Shown here: piece after piece, positions 16,842 to 25,006 of the stretch
Position numbering within the stretch: the stretch's first letter is position 1
How the letters are laid out: every line of letters starts with the position of its first letter
Assembly (NCBI GenBank): GCA_964419145.1
Contig: CAYQOM010000003.1
Coordinates: 310,001 to 374,000, forward strand
Direction of reading: 5' to 3'
DNA length: 64,000 bases
Source: UBA2336 sp964419145
GTDB taxonomy: Bacteria; Bacteroidota; Bacteroidia; Cytophagales; Cyclobacteriaceae
The notes under the pieces: generated by a model
Told to the model about the DNA's origin: nothing
What the model saw: only the letters and a program-made list of their open reading frames with translations
Databases searched by the model: none
Translations under genes and position numbers: made by a program

Positions 16842-16862
16842 CCCCTCCTTTCCAAGGAGGGG
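16842..16862. repeat. Short inverted repeat (G/C-rich hairpin, copy 1)
   Basis: CCCCTCCTT (16842-16850) pairs with AAGGAGGGG (16854-16862) around a 3-base loop, preceded by AACCACCCCC. A near copy with the same flank occurs at 17008-17027. The pair lies between convergent genes and may act as a two-way terminator or be a small mobile-type repeat. Confidence 0.75.
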
Positions 16863-16900
16863 AATCACAGAAAAACCCCCCATCTCGTTTACAAATTCAA

Positions 16901-16962
16901 GCTCCGGAGGAGCGACATATTATTAGAATGAATTCAAATTCAACATTGAGCTCCGGAGGAGC
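16901..16962. repeat. Direct repeats of palindrome GCTCCGGAGGAGC
   Basis: GCTCCGGAGGAGC occurs at 16901-16913 and again at 16950-16962, each followed by a GCGACAT/GCGGCAT-like tail (CGACATAT, CGGCATCT) and each preceded by AATTCAA or an ACATTGA flank. The 13-base core contains the self-complementary CTCCGGAG. They lie inside the gap between convergent genes and are probably members of a genome-wide intergenic repeat. Confidence 0.7.
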
Positions 16963-17007
16963 GGCATCTCATTTAAGAAAAAAAATAAATAATAAGAACC
17001 ACCCCCG

Positions 17008-17027
17008 CCCCTCCTTATCAGGAGGGG
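17008..17027. repeat. Short inverted repeat (G/C-rich hairpin, copy 2)
   Basis: CCCCTCCT and AGGAGGGG form an 8-bp stem with a 4-base loop, preceded by AACCACCCCCG as in copy 1 at 16842. It ends 18 bases before the stop of the minus-strand DoxX gene. Confidence 0.75.
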
Positions 17028-17045
17028 AGTTTAGTTCTCTGGAAT

Positions 17046-17435
17046 TTATAAGTTCTTAACCAAGTGCTTCACTTTATCGCGATTCCAGAATAATACATAC
17101 AAAGAACTTACAGCTACAGCAACAGCATACATAAAAAGTTGTCCGCCATCCTGTTGAACTTCAATGCCCAAAACGAAAAGATGACTGCCTATGGCACCCA
17201 GCATCAATCCCAAAGCCAGTACCGCGCCTATCCAGGCCGTTCCCGGAATCAAAATAAGAATTGAAGTCAGTAATTCAGCCACACCAGTGCCAATCCTGCC
17301 CCAGGGCTCCATCCCCATTTGCGTAAAAATATAAATCGATTCATCCGCACCGGTAAACTTGAAATATAAGGTTTGAAGCATGATGATGGCCGCCACCAGG
17401 CGAGCTATCCAATACATTACCAGGGTAATTTTCAT
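17046..17435 (-). CDS. DoxX family membrane protein
   Basis: 129 residues with four predicted membrane helices: MYWIARLVAAIIMLQTLYFK, the IGTGVAELLTSILILIPGTAW pair, LALGLMLGAIGSHLFVLG and LFMYAVAVAVSSLYVLFW. The ARLVAAIIMLQ...KFTG start and GVAELL motif are those of DoxX/DoxD-like proteins. Such proteins are linked to redox or quinone-related membrane functions, but no precise role can be assigned. Divergent from the Rieske oxygenase gene. Confidence 0.85.
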   Translation of the reverse strand: MKITLVMYWIARLVAAIIMLQTLYFKFTGADESIYIFTQMGMEPWGRIGTGVAELLTSILILIPGTAWIGAVLALGLMLGAIGSHLFVLGIEVQQDGGQLFMYAVAVAVSSLYVLFWNRDKVKHLVKNL

Positions 17436-17538
17436 AAAGCAAAGTAACGTAGCCTACCGGCAGGAAGTTTGTCGCTTACTTGACATCACCCCGACAGGAA
17501 GGCAATTTTAAGTGGAAAGAAAATAAGTATATTGAAGC

Positions 17539-18621
17539 ATGAACCCGTTGCACCACGATCCGAATATCGCCTCTGCAAAAACCCTCACCAAGGATTTCTA
17601 TACCGATCCGCGGTACTTCGAACTAAGTAAAGAAAAAATTTTCGCGAAAGCCTGGCATTATGTCGGAAATGTGAAGGAATTATCTGCACCTGGTAATTTA
17701 AAACCGGTTGTGGTTTTGGATGAGTTTATGAATGAGCCCTTATTGCTCTCAAAAGACAAAGACGGACAACTGCATTGCCTCTCCAATGTATGCACGCACC
17801 GCGGAGCTCTTTTGGTCAATGAACCATGTCAGGCAACGGATATTCGTTGTCCGTACCACGGAAGACGATTTAACCTCAATGGAAAATTTCTTTCGATGCC
17901 TGAATTTAAAGAAGTGGAGAATTTTCCATCTCCTGCCGATGACCTCGCGGAACTTCCGCTTTTTGAAATCGGGCCGCTGCTCTTCTCATCGCTTACCAAT
18001 GCTTTGCCGGCAAAGTCTTTCTTTTCTGAAATGATGAGCCGAATCGGTTGGATGCCGCTTGAGCAGTTGGTGTACAAACCTGAACTTTCAAAAAGTTATT
18101 CCATTCATGCGCATTGGGCTTTATACTGCGAGAACTACCTGGAAGGTTTTCACATTCCCTTTGTACATGCCTCACTAAATCAGGTAATTGATTTCGGAAA
18201 TTATTCTACCGAACTCTTCCAAAACGCAAGCCTACAGCTTGGCATTGCTAAAAAAGGCCAACTTGTGTTTGAATTACCAAAATCTTCTCCTGATTTCGGT
18301 AAATCAGTAGGCGCCTACTACTTCTGGGTTTTCCCCAACCTGATGTTCAATTTTTATCCGTGGGGACTTTCCCTGAATGCGGTTAAGCCCATTGCTCCAC
18401 AACAAACAAACGTAGAGTTTCATACTTTTATTTGGGATGAATCCCTGTTCAACAAGGGCGCAGGCTCCGACCTGAACCGTGTTGAAATGGAAGATGAGGC
18501 TGTCGTTGAAAGCGTTCAGCGTGGCATTCGCTCGCGGTTTTATTCGCACGGACGCTATTCCGTAAAACATGAAACAGGCACCCATCATTTCCACCAACTG
18601 CTCAAGCAGTTTATTAGCTGA
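17539..18621 (+). CDS. Rieske non-haem iron oxygenase, alpha-subunit type
   Basis: 360-residue terminal oxygenase of the ring-hydroxylating family. The Rieske cluster ligands appear as CTHRGA and CPYHGRRF (CxH...CxxH) at about residues 86-115. The mononuclear iron site is seen as ENYLEGFHIPFVHASL, giving the two histidines near residues 203 and 208, with the third acidic ligand expected in the C-terminal part. No ferredoxin or reductase gene is adjacent. Substrate unknown; relatives demethylate or hydroxylate quaternary amines and aromatics. Confidence 0.88.
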   Translation: MNPLHHDPNIASAKTLTKDFYTDPRYFELSKEKIFAKAWHYVGNVKELSAPGNLKPVVVLDEFMNEPLLLSKDKDGQLHCLSNVCTHRGALLVNEPCQATDIRCPYHGRRFNLNGKFLSMPEFKEVENFPSPADDLAELPLFEIGPLLFSSLTNALPAKSFFSEMMSRIGWMPLEQLVYKPELSKSYSIHAHWALYCENYLEGFHIPFVHASLNQVIDFGNYSTELFQNASLQLGIAKKGQLVFELPKSSPDFGKSVGAYYFWVFPNLMFNFYPWGLSLNAVKPIAPQQTNVEFHTFIWDESLFNKGAGSDLNRVEMEDEAVVESVQRGIRSRFYSHGRYSVKHETGTHHFHQLLKQFIS

Positions 18622-18649
18622 GTGCAGCGCTGCTCCACCTTATTTCCCT

Positions 18650-18657
18650 TAATTTTG
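18650..18657 (+). promoter_or_regulatory. -7 promoter element (TAATTTTG)
   Basis: Exact TAnnTTTG match 19 bases before the start codon of the LOG-family gene. No clear -33 element. Confidence 0.45.
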
Positions 18658-18676
18658 TTTACTTCAAAAACTGATC

Positions 18677-19444
18677 ATGAAATATTTTGTTGACGAATCA
18701 CTTCAACCCATTCAACTCAAGCCAAAGGCAGAAGGTAAGTTTTTAGAGGGACCACGCTCAAGAACCTATGAATTCATTTTCTCCTTCCGGGTTTTACTTG
18801 AATTCATAAAAGGCTTTCGCGTATTGCATTTCGTGGGGCCATGCATCACGGTATTCGGCTCAGCACGATTCAAACAAGGTCATCCATATTATGAACATGC
18901 CTATGAAATCGGCAAACGCATCGGTCAAAGCGGAATAACTTTAATGACCGGAGGCGGGCCGGGTATAATGGAAGCAGCAAACCGAGGAGCATTCGAAAAC
19001 GGTGGACTTTCTGTTGGCTGTAACATAGAATTGCCATTTGAACAATCGGCTAACCCATACATGCACAAATGGGTTACCATCAAATATTTTTTCGTTCGCA
19101 AGGTGTTATTGGTGAAATACTCCATTGCTTTTATTGTTATGCCGGGCGGATTTGGAACGATGGATGAATTTTGGGAAACCCTTACTTTAATTCAGACTAA
19201 AATCATCAGCGATTTTCCTGTTGTACTTTTTGGCAAAGATTATTTTGAACCCCTGCAGCAGATGCTGAACAAAATGGTGGAAGAAAAAACCATTTCTCCG
19301 GAAGATTTGAGGCTTGTACTAATAACCGATGATGTTGAGGAAGTGGAGCAACACATTCAGAAATTTGTTTTACAGAACTATCATGTTCAACGCGCACGAC
19401 CTTCCGCCCTATTGTTGGAAAATTTGAAACGTAAAAAGAATTAG
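18677..19444 (+). CDS. LOG family (TIGR00730) nucleotide hydrolase
   Basis: 255 residues. The LOG signature is complete: TGGGPGIMEAANRGA at about residues 95-109 and PGGFGTMDEFWE at about 156-167 (PGGxGTxxE). Characterised members are cytokinin-riboside 5'-monophosphate phosphoribohydrolases or AMP/pyrimidine-nucleotide 5'-monophosphate nucleosidases. Cytosolic Rossmann-like fold. Its bacterial substrate is uncertain. Confidence 0.92.
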   Translation: MKYFVDESLQPIQLKPKAEGKFLEGPRSRTYEFIFSFRVLLEFIKGFRVLHFVGPCITVFGSARFKQGHPYYEHAYEIGKRIGQSGITLMTGGGPGIMEAANRGAFENGGLSVGCNIELPFEQSANPYMHKWVTIKYFFVRKVLLVKYSIAFIVMPGGFGTMDEFWETLTLIQTKIISDFPVVLFGKDYFEPLQQMLNKMVEEKTISPEDLRLVLITDDVEEVEQHIQKFVLQNYHVQRARPSALLLENLKRKKN

Positions 19445-19490
19445 TAATAGTTTTACCGGAAATTACATTACGGTCATTTGCTGAATCGTT

Positions 19491-19973
19491 ATGAAACGCA
19501 TTAACACATTACTCCTCATTATCCTGATCATAGCATCGTGCAAGCAAAAGGAAACCACTCAACCTGAATCGATTGAAACACAACCAAGTGCTGATTCCAC
19601 AACGCTTGAATCAACAGATGCTGACGTATTTGCACCACAAAATGATTGGGACTATCAAACACTCTACGGGATTTACCTGCATGAAAGTAACACGCAAGGT
19701 TTTACAGCCATACTTGAAGTTCTTCCGCAAGGAAATGATCTCACCTTTTCATTGTCGGTAGAACAGAATAATTGTACCGGAAAGGCCGAAGGAAGCATCG
19801 GCATGGCCATCCATACTGAAACCGAGTATGCTGGTTTTTTTGATAACCCAGATTGCCGGATGGAATTTATTTTTAACCTGAAACAACAATCCATCCGCTT
19901 ACAAGAAGTTGGCTTTTGCAGACTTCACGAAAACGGATGCGATTTCAGCGGAGTCTATATTAAAAAGCGGTAG
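19491..19973 (+). CDS. Hypothetical lipoprotein
   Basis: 160 residues with a type II signal peptide: a hydrophobic run (LLLIILI) then lipobox IASC, cysteine at about residue 17. The mature part starts with a Thr/Ser/Glu-rich linker and has a compact beta-rich domain with paired cysteines (NNCTGKAEG, NPDCRME, FCRLHENGCDF). No family recognised. Its 3' end overlaps the convergent menC by 14 bases. Confidence 0.72.
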   Translation: MKRINTLLLIILIIASCKQKETTQPESIETQPSADSTTLESTDADVFAPQNDWDYQTLYGIYLHESNTQGFTAILEVLPQGNDLTFSLSVEQNNCTGKAEGSIGMAIHTETEYAGFFDNPDCRMEFIFNLKQQSIRLQEVGFCRLHENGCDFSGVYIKKR

Positions 19974-21039
19974 TGCCTTGGTCGGACTGAGCGGATTGAT
20001 CGAGCACCCATAGTTTTTTCTGATCATAAAATATTTCGCCAGCATTTACTGTCAGGGGTGATTCAAAATTATCCTCGTAGAGTTGTCCTGTACCTAGTCC
20101 GTGCGGAAGCGTAACCGGATAATTGGCCGTAAACTGACAAATGGCATTCAGCCCAATATTTGATTCAAGTGCTGAGGTCATCCACCAACCGATTTGCCTT
20201 TCTTCAGCGAGTGCAATCCATTCTTCACAAGCCTTTAAACCGCCATGAAGCGTAGGCTTTAAAATGATAAAAGCCGGCTTAATCCGATCGAGCAATTTTA
20301 TCTTTTCTGTTGTTGATTCAACGCCAATCAGCTCTTCATCCAATGCAATGGGTATGGGCGATTTTCGGCACAGCTCGGGCAACATATCCAGTCCGGATTT
20401 AACCGGTTGTTCAATAGAATGAATGGTAAACCGCGACAACTCGTTCAGTTTGTATAAAGCCTCCTCCGGTTTGAAGGCCCCGTTCGCATCAAGCCGGATG
20501 GTGATGTTTTCGCGATAATACTTACTGCGAATGTATTGCAGAATGTCGCACTCTTTTTCAAAATTCAATCCGCCAACCTTTATCTTGATACACCTGAAGC
20601 CCTTTTCAATTTTCATGGAAACCTGTTGCAACATGGAGTCCAGATCACCCATCCACACCAATCCGTTTATCGGAATGGGTGTCCCCTTAAAAAAAGAATT
20701 GTCAAAAATTAAACGCTGGCCGCCATGCTTCAGATCAAGCAACGCAGTTTCAATACCAAACCGGATGGAAGGAAACCCGGGCGGAACGATTACGTCAACC
20801 GATTGTGTTGAATCTGTCAATTTTTCAAGGCATCGCCTCAACACCTCTTCAAAATCAGGTCGGTCATCGATGCTTAATCCAGGTAACGGGCCACACTCTC
20901 CTATACCAAAGCACGAAGGATCTTCACTATTCCGGATCTTCACAAACCACGACACTTTCTCCTTCATTCGTCCACGACTGGTACGTGCATCAAAATTGAA
21001 GTGAAAGATTTGCTTGAAATATTCCGTGTGAACCTTCAT
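19960..21039 (-). CDS. menC: o-Succinylbenzoate synthase
   Basis: Enolase-superfamily enzyme of menaquinone biosynthesis. It dehydrates SHCHC to o-succinylbenzoate. Seen: IKIKVGG (KxK catalytic lysines, about residues 138-144), RLDANGAF with the metal-binding aspartate, IEQPV, ALDEEL and the substrate loop ILKPTLHGG. I place the start at ATG 21039 (359 residues, MKVHTEYFKQ); an upstream start would add residues lacking homology. No other men genes are nearby. Divergent from queA with a 56-base gap. Menaquinone production fits the ACIII/caa3 respiratory genes at the other end of the window. Confidence 0.9.
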   Translation of the reverse strand: MKVHTEYFKQIFHFNFDARTSRGRMKEKVSWFVKIRNSEDPSCFGIGECGPLPGLSIDDRPDFEEVLRRCLEKLTDSTQSVDVIVPPGFPSIRFGIETALLDLKHGGQRLIFDNSFFKGTPIPINGLVWMGDLDSMLQQVSMKIEKGFRCIKIKVGGLNFEKECDILQYIRSKYYRENITIRLDANGAFKPEEALYKLNELSRFTIHSIEQPVKSGLDMLPELCRKSPIPIALDEELIGVESTTEKIKLLDRIKPAFIILKPTLHGGLKACEEWIALAEERQIGWWMTSALESNIGLNAICQFTANYPVTLPHGLGTGQLYEDNFESPLTVNAGEIFYDQKKLWVLDQSAQSDQGTTAF

Positions 21040-21078
21040 GATATTTACCCGGCACGAATTTAGAAAAATATTTACGCT

Positions 21079-21086
21079 TATCTTTG
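21079..21086 (+). promoter_or_regulatory. -7 promoter element of queA (TATCTTTG)
   Basis: Exact TAnnTTTG match ending 9 bases before the queA ATG at 21096, so the transcript would begin within a few bases of the start codon. No TTTG at the -33 distance. Confidence 0.55.
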
Positions 21087-21095
21087 CCGGCCTGT

Positions 21096-22292
21096 ATGCG
21101 ACCAACCATATCCATCAAAGATTTTACGTACACACTACCCGAAGAAAGAATCGCTCACTTTCCGCTGGAAAAGCGTGATGAATCAAAACTTCTCGTTTAT
21201 CAGCAGGGCACTATATCACACGCTCAGTTCAAATCCTTGACTAATTTTCTTCCGGATAACTCAACACTCTTTTTTAACAACACACGGGTTATACAGGCAC
21301 GTTTACTGTTTCAAAAAGAGACGGGAGCAAAAATCGAAATCTTTCTTTTGCAACCCGAACATCCATCAAAACTTCTGGCTGAAATTATGACCGCAAAAGG
21401 AACATGCCAGTGGCAATGCGCTGTTGGCAACCTGAAGCGGTGGAAGCATAGAAAACTGACCAAACAACTTAATGATTTGGAATTACAGGCCATACTCATT
21501 GATCGGGATCAGGGAATCGTTGAGTTTAGTTGGAAGCCAGAGCAAAAATCATTTAGTGAGGTGATTGCGCAAGCAGGCCTGACTCCGCTTCCTCCCTATA
21601 TCAAACGTGATGTAGATAAGGAGGATAAGGTGCGGTATCAAACCATTTACTCCAAGGCTGATGGGGCCGTGGCTGCGCCCACAGCTGGTTTGCACTTTAC
21701 AGATGATGTGTTAAAATCTGTAAAAGAGAAAGGAATTAAAACGGATTTTCTCACCCTTCACGTGAGTGCCGGCACATTTCAACCTGTTACTACAGAAAAT
21801 GCACTGGAGCACCCGATGCACGAGGAACAGGTTATCGTTACCCGAGAAAACATTGATTCGTTGCTGGATGAGAGCAGGGTGATCATTGCGGTTGGCACAA
21901 CATCCATGCGAACCCTGGAGAGTTTATATTGGTTTGGTGTAAAATTGCTGAACGATCCTCATGCCCAATTTTCCATCACGCAAAATGATCCATACCAGCA
22001 TACTCAACCCTTGCCTGATAAAGGAACAGCTTTGCGTGCAGTTAAAAATTTCCTTGATCAACATTCAATAGACTCCATCACAGGGGCTACCTCCATTTAC
22101 ATTTATCCGGGGTATACCTTCAGGATTTGTAAAGGATTGATTACAAATTTTCATTTACCCGGTTCAACATTAATGCTTTTGGTAGCAGCGTTTGTTGGTG
22201 ATGATTGGAGACGAATTTATGATGAAGCATTGAACAATCAGTATCGTTTTCTCAGCTATGGCGATAGCTCATTGCTCCTTCCAGCTTTATAA
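21096..22292 (+). CDS. queA: S-adenosylmethionine:tRNA ribosyltransferase-isomerase
   Basis: Penultimate enzyme of queuosine synthesis, transferring the ribosyl moiety of SAM to preQ1 in tRNA wobble position 34. Family blocks present include YTLPEERIAHFPLEKRD at the N-terminus, NNTRVIQARL, AAPTAGLHFTDDVL, LHVSAGTFQPV, GTTSMRTLES and TNFHLPGSTLMLLVAAF. Start chosen at ATG 21096 (398 residues). An upstream TTG at 21084 is inside the predicted promoter and unlikely. Cytosolic. Confidence 0.96.
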   Translation: MRPTISIKDFTYTLPEERIAHFPLEKRDESKLLVYQQGTISHAQFKSLTNFLPDNSTLFFNNTRVIQARLLFQKETGAKIEIFLLQPEHPSKLLAEIMTAKGTCQWQCAVGNLKRWKHRKLTKQLNDLELQAILIDRDQGIVEFSWKPEQKSFSEVIAQAGLTPLPPYIKRDVDKEDKVRYQTIYSKADGAVAAPTAGLHFTDDVLKSVKEKGIKTDFLTLHVSAGTFQPVTTENALEHPMHEEQVIVTRENIDSLLDESRVIIAVGTTSMRTLESLYWFGVKLLNDPHAQFSITQNDPYQHTQPLPDKGTALRAVKNFLDQHSIDSITGATSIYIYPGYTFRICKGLITNFHLPGSTLMLLVAAFVGDDWRRIYDEALNNQYRFLSYGDSSLLLPAL

Positions 22293-22321
22293 CAAAACAA
22301 AAGGGCGGTTTTAAACCGCCC
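22290..22321 (-). terminator. Terminator of the PorE-like gene
   Basis: GGGCGGTTT and AAACCGCCC (22303-22321) form a 9-bp stem with a tiny loop. Read on the minus strand it is followed by TTTTGTTTTG, the expected U-rich tail. It also lies right after queA and could serve both converging transcripts. Confidence 0.85.
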
Positions 22322-22346
22322 CTATAACTATACACAAAACAAACTT

Positions 22347-24662
22347 TTACTGATGTGCCAGCGGATCAATAATCCGAACCTCTACTCTTCTTCCCTCCTC
22401 TTTACTGGTTTCTGTTTTGGTAGCACCGTAACCTTTCGCAATAATTCTTCTGCGCACAATGCCACGGTGGTTCAGGTAGTTCAATACCTCAATCGCGCGC
22501 TTGTTTGAAAGTTCGCGGTTCATTTCTTCTGAGCCTTCTTGTGACGCAAAACCCGAAATCTCAACACTTAAGTCAGGGTTCTTTTTGAGTGCAGCAAGTA
22601 TATCATCCAACTGCGTATGATACTGCTGTTTTAAATCACTTTTGGCCACATCAAAGTACACCTTCACTAATTTATTTAAGGCTGCCTTATCAAAGGTGCC
22701 TTGCTTTTTAGCCGGTTGGTTCTTTTGATTTTTTGCTTCCTCGGAAACTTCAAAAGTTGGTAAGGATAAAATGGTCTTACCCTCTACATTTTTCTTTTCA
22801 AATTTGCTCTCATCCGTTTCATCATAGTAGTACACACGGGTAGCCACTTCCAGGTTAGGATTACTCTCATCAAAATTCACCTGATCCATGGTATTGGTGA
22901 GGTGAATCAATTCCAAAACATAATCAACGCCCTCGTCATCACCGGCTGCCAATAAATCCATCATTAAATCATAGATATCCACATTGCCACTTTGTGCAAG
23001 CTTGGCTTCATGTGCTTTGCGTAAGTCTGCCTTTGAATCCTGATTGGTGTTGTAGAACGCATTCTTTACCTGAACTTCCTGACCCACCACTTCATCAAAC
23101 TGAACGATGTTTTTCAAATTGATTTGTTGATACAGTTCATAGAAGTAATCCTGATTGGGAACATTGACATTAATCGTGTACGGTAAAAATCCATCCGACT
23201 CAATAATCACATCATAATTGCGTGCAGGGGGAAGAATAATCAGGTAGTTTCCGGTTTCCGGATCCGGATCGTAAACAAAGTCGAGTTTTTTGTTTGTTTC
23301 ATTATCAATCACATAAATTTTGGTAGGCATCGGCTTGCCTGTATCGGCATTTAAAATGCGGCCCTTGATCATCGTTAACGGAATATTACCCGCATCTTCC
23401 GGCATGTCGATAAAATAAATATCCTGTGCGCCTTGTCCGCCTTTGCGGTCGGATGAGAAGTAAGCACGCGTACCATCAGCAATTAAGGTGAAGTAATTAT
23501 CATTGGCGGTGGTGTTCACCGGGTATCCCATATTCTCCGGCTTCGTCCATGTATTGTTGATGAACTTGGTCATGAAAATATCCCTTCCGCCCATGGTACT
23601 GTGACCATCGGAGGTGAAGAATAATGTTTTTTGGTCGGGGTGAATGAATGGAGCATCTTCATTGTCTTTGGTATTTACCGATGGACCCAGGTTTACCGGT
23701 TGGCTCCAGTTGCCGTTCGCCTGAAGTTCAATTTTGTAGATATCCATGCCGCCCTGTCCACCCATGCGATCGCTGGCGAAGTAGATCGTCTTCCCATCTG
23801 GGGTGATGCTGGCCGTTGATTCCAGGTACTTGCTGTTTAAGGTTGAGGCCAGAATGGAGGGCTTCGACCATTCCGATCCGCTCTTATTGATAACAAAAAG
23901 ATTTCCAGGGTCGGTGGCCCCGCCCATAAAGATCATCATCTTCTGACCATCTGCCGAGATACCTGCCGTACCCACGTTATAATCGGAGGTAACCGGAACA
24001 ACCTGAGGCTCAGACCAATTACCCGAGGTATTGTAGGAAATCAAAATCTCTTCAATGAATTTATCCCCCGAACGGGTTTTACCTGTATTGGGACGAAGCG
24101 CGGTAAATGCCAGAATACTTTCATCGGCCGAAACAACAGGATTGTACTCGGTATATTTAGAATTAACCCCAAATCCGAAACTTTTAACACTAACATTACG
24201 GGGTACCGACATCAGGGCAACGGCATTATGGCAAGCTTCAATGGCCTTATCTGCTGCTGCTATTGCTTTCTTATCGGTTAGCACTGCTTTTTTATAGGCT
24301 GTGAACGCATCAATGGCTTTCTGAATATCCTCGTTGCGGAGGTATAGGTTCCCAAGATCAAAGTATGTTGAAGGCGGTAACTTGGCGCCTGCTTTCAGGG
24401 CGTATTCAAAATAACCAATGGCCTTCGACTGTTCATCTGTGGATGTTGACTTTTGGTAGCAGACACCCGCTTTGTAATGCACGTTGGGGTCTTTTTCGCC
24501 TGCCTGAATAGCTTGAACAAATAAGGGCAAAGCCTCCTCATAGTTTCTGATCCCAAAATACTTCTCAGCTTCAGAAAGGGCCTTTGACGACTGAGCGTAC
24601 CCACGGTTGACAAATAAAATGAATGAGATGAGCGCCAGAATGGCAACAAGAAGTCTTTTCAT
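22347..24662 (-). CDS. PorE-like TPR/propeller/OmpA protein
   Basis: A 771-residue exported protein with a signal peptide (ending GYAQ). Domains in order: TPR-like repeats (about 25-150), PD40/WD40 propeller repeats (about 165-460; e.g. SADGQKMMIF, TPDGKTIYFASD, DGTRAYFSSDRKGGQG), a carboxypeptidase-regulatory-like fold (KGRILNADTGKPM, about 465-540), and a C-terminal OmpA peptidoglycan-binding domain (about 655-771; SGFASQEGSEEMNRELSNKR). This order equals that of PorE, a peptidoglycan-anchoring T9SS component, but many Bacteroidota proteins share it, so the T9SS role is a suggestion. Own terminator downstream. Confidence 0.88.
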   Translation of the reverse strand: MKRLLVAILALISFILFVNRGYAQSSKALSEAEKYFGIRNYEEALPLFVQAIQAGEKDPNVHYKAGVCYQKSTSTDEQSKAIGYFEYALKAGAKLPPSTYFDLGNLYLRNEDIQKAIDAFTAYKKAVLTDKKAIAAADKAIEACHNAVALMSVPRNVSVKSFGFGVNSKYTEYNPVVSADESILAFTALRPNTGKTRSGDKFIEEILISYNTSGNWSEPQVVPVTSDYNVGTAGISADGQKMMIFMGGATDPGNLFVINKSGSEWSKPSILASTLNSKYLESTASITPDGKTIYFASDRMGGQGGMDIYKIELQANGNWSQPVNLGPSVNTKDNEDAPFIHPDQKTLFFTSDGHSTMGGRDIFMTKFINNTWTKPENMGYPVNTTANDNYFTLIADGTRAYFSSDRKGGQGAQDIYFIDMPEDAGNIPLTMIKGRILNADTGKPMPTKIYVIDNETNKKLDFVYDPDPETGNYLIILPPARNYDVIIESDGFLPYTINVNVPNQDYFYELYQQINLKNIVQFDEVVGQEVQVKNAFYNTNQDSKADLRKAHEAKLAQSGNVDIYDLMMDLLAAGDDEGVDYVLELIHLTNTMDQVNFDESNPNLEVATRVYYYDETDESKFEKKNVEGKTILSLPTFEVSEEAKNQKNQPAKKQGTFDKAALNKLVKVYFDVAKSDLKQQYHTQLDDILAALKKNPDLSVEISGFASQEGSEEMNRELSNKRAIEVLNYLNHRGIVRRRIIAKGYGATKTETSKEEGRRVEVRIIDPLAHQ

Positions 24663-25006
24663 GATGGCAAGAGATTCGTTTTTTATTGCAATGCTAACAT
24701 TATCAACAGGTTAAAATCGTTCATTTTCGGTTACAACCTTACCCGTGCGAAGAATGTAGGGAAATTAGAGCCACACGAAATTTTAACTCAAGTTTAAAGT
24801 TTTACTTTAGGCAAGATATACTAACCAGCCGAAAACGAAAAAATTGAGTCCCTGTAGGAAATGAATTGAATTATGCCGAATTTTAGGTAGGTTAGCCGAA
24901 TTATTTGTACGCTGGTGTCGGAAATGCAGGTGAATGGTGAAGTTGGGAAACCGGCCTGGTAAAAGGTTAAAGAGACCACATTGCTTCAACCATACCCTAA
25001 ATAACC
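24663..25006. other. Divergent intergenic region, 344 bases
   Basis: Lies between the divergent PorE-like gene and the six-gene cluster starting at 25007. It contains AT-rich segments (around 24775-24800) but no convincing ORF. A degenerate -7 element for the minus gene (TAGCATTG, 24689-24696 read on the minus strand) is the only promoter hint. No inverted repeat of note was seen. Confidence 0.5.

Noticed and set aside
16830..17045. Possible CRISPR array
   Set aside because: Only two copies of each short repeat with unequal spacing and no equal-length spacers.
22347..24662. Firm assignment of PorE as a T9SS component
   Set aside because: The domain order fits, but similar TPR/PD40/CRD/OmpA proteins are numerous in Bacteroidota and no T9SS core gene is adjacent.
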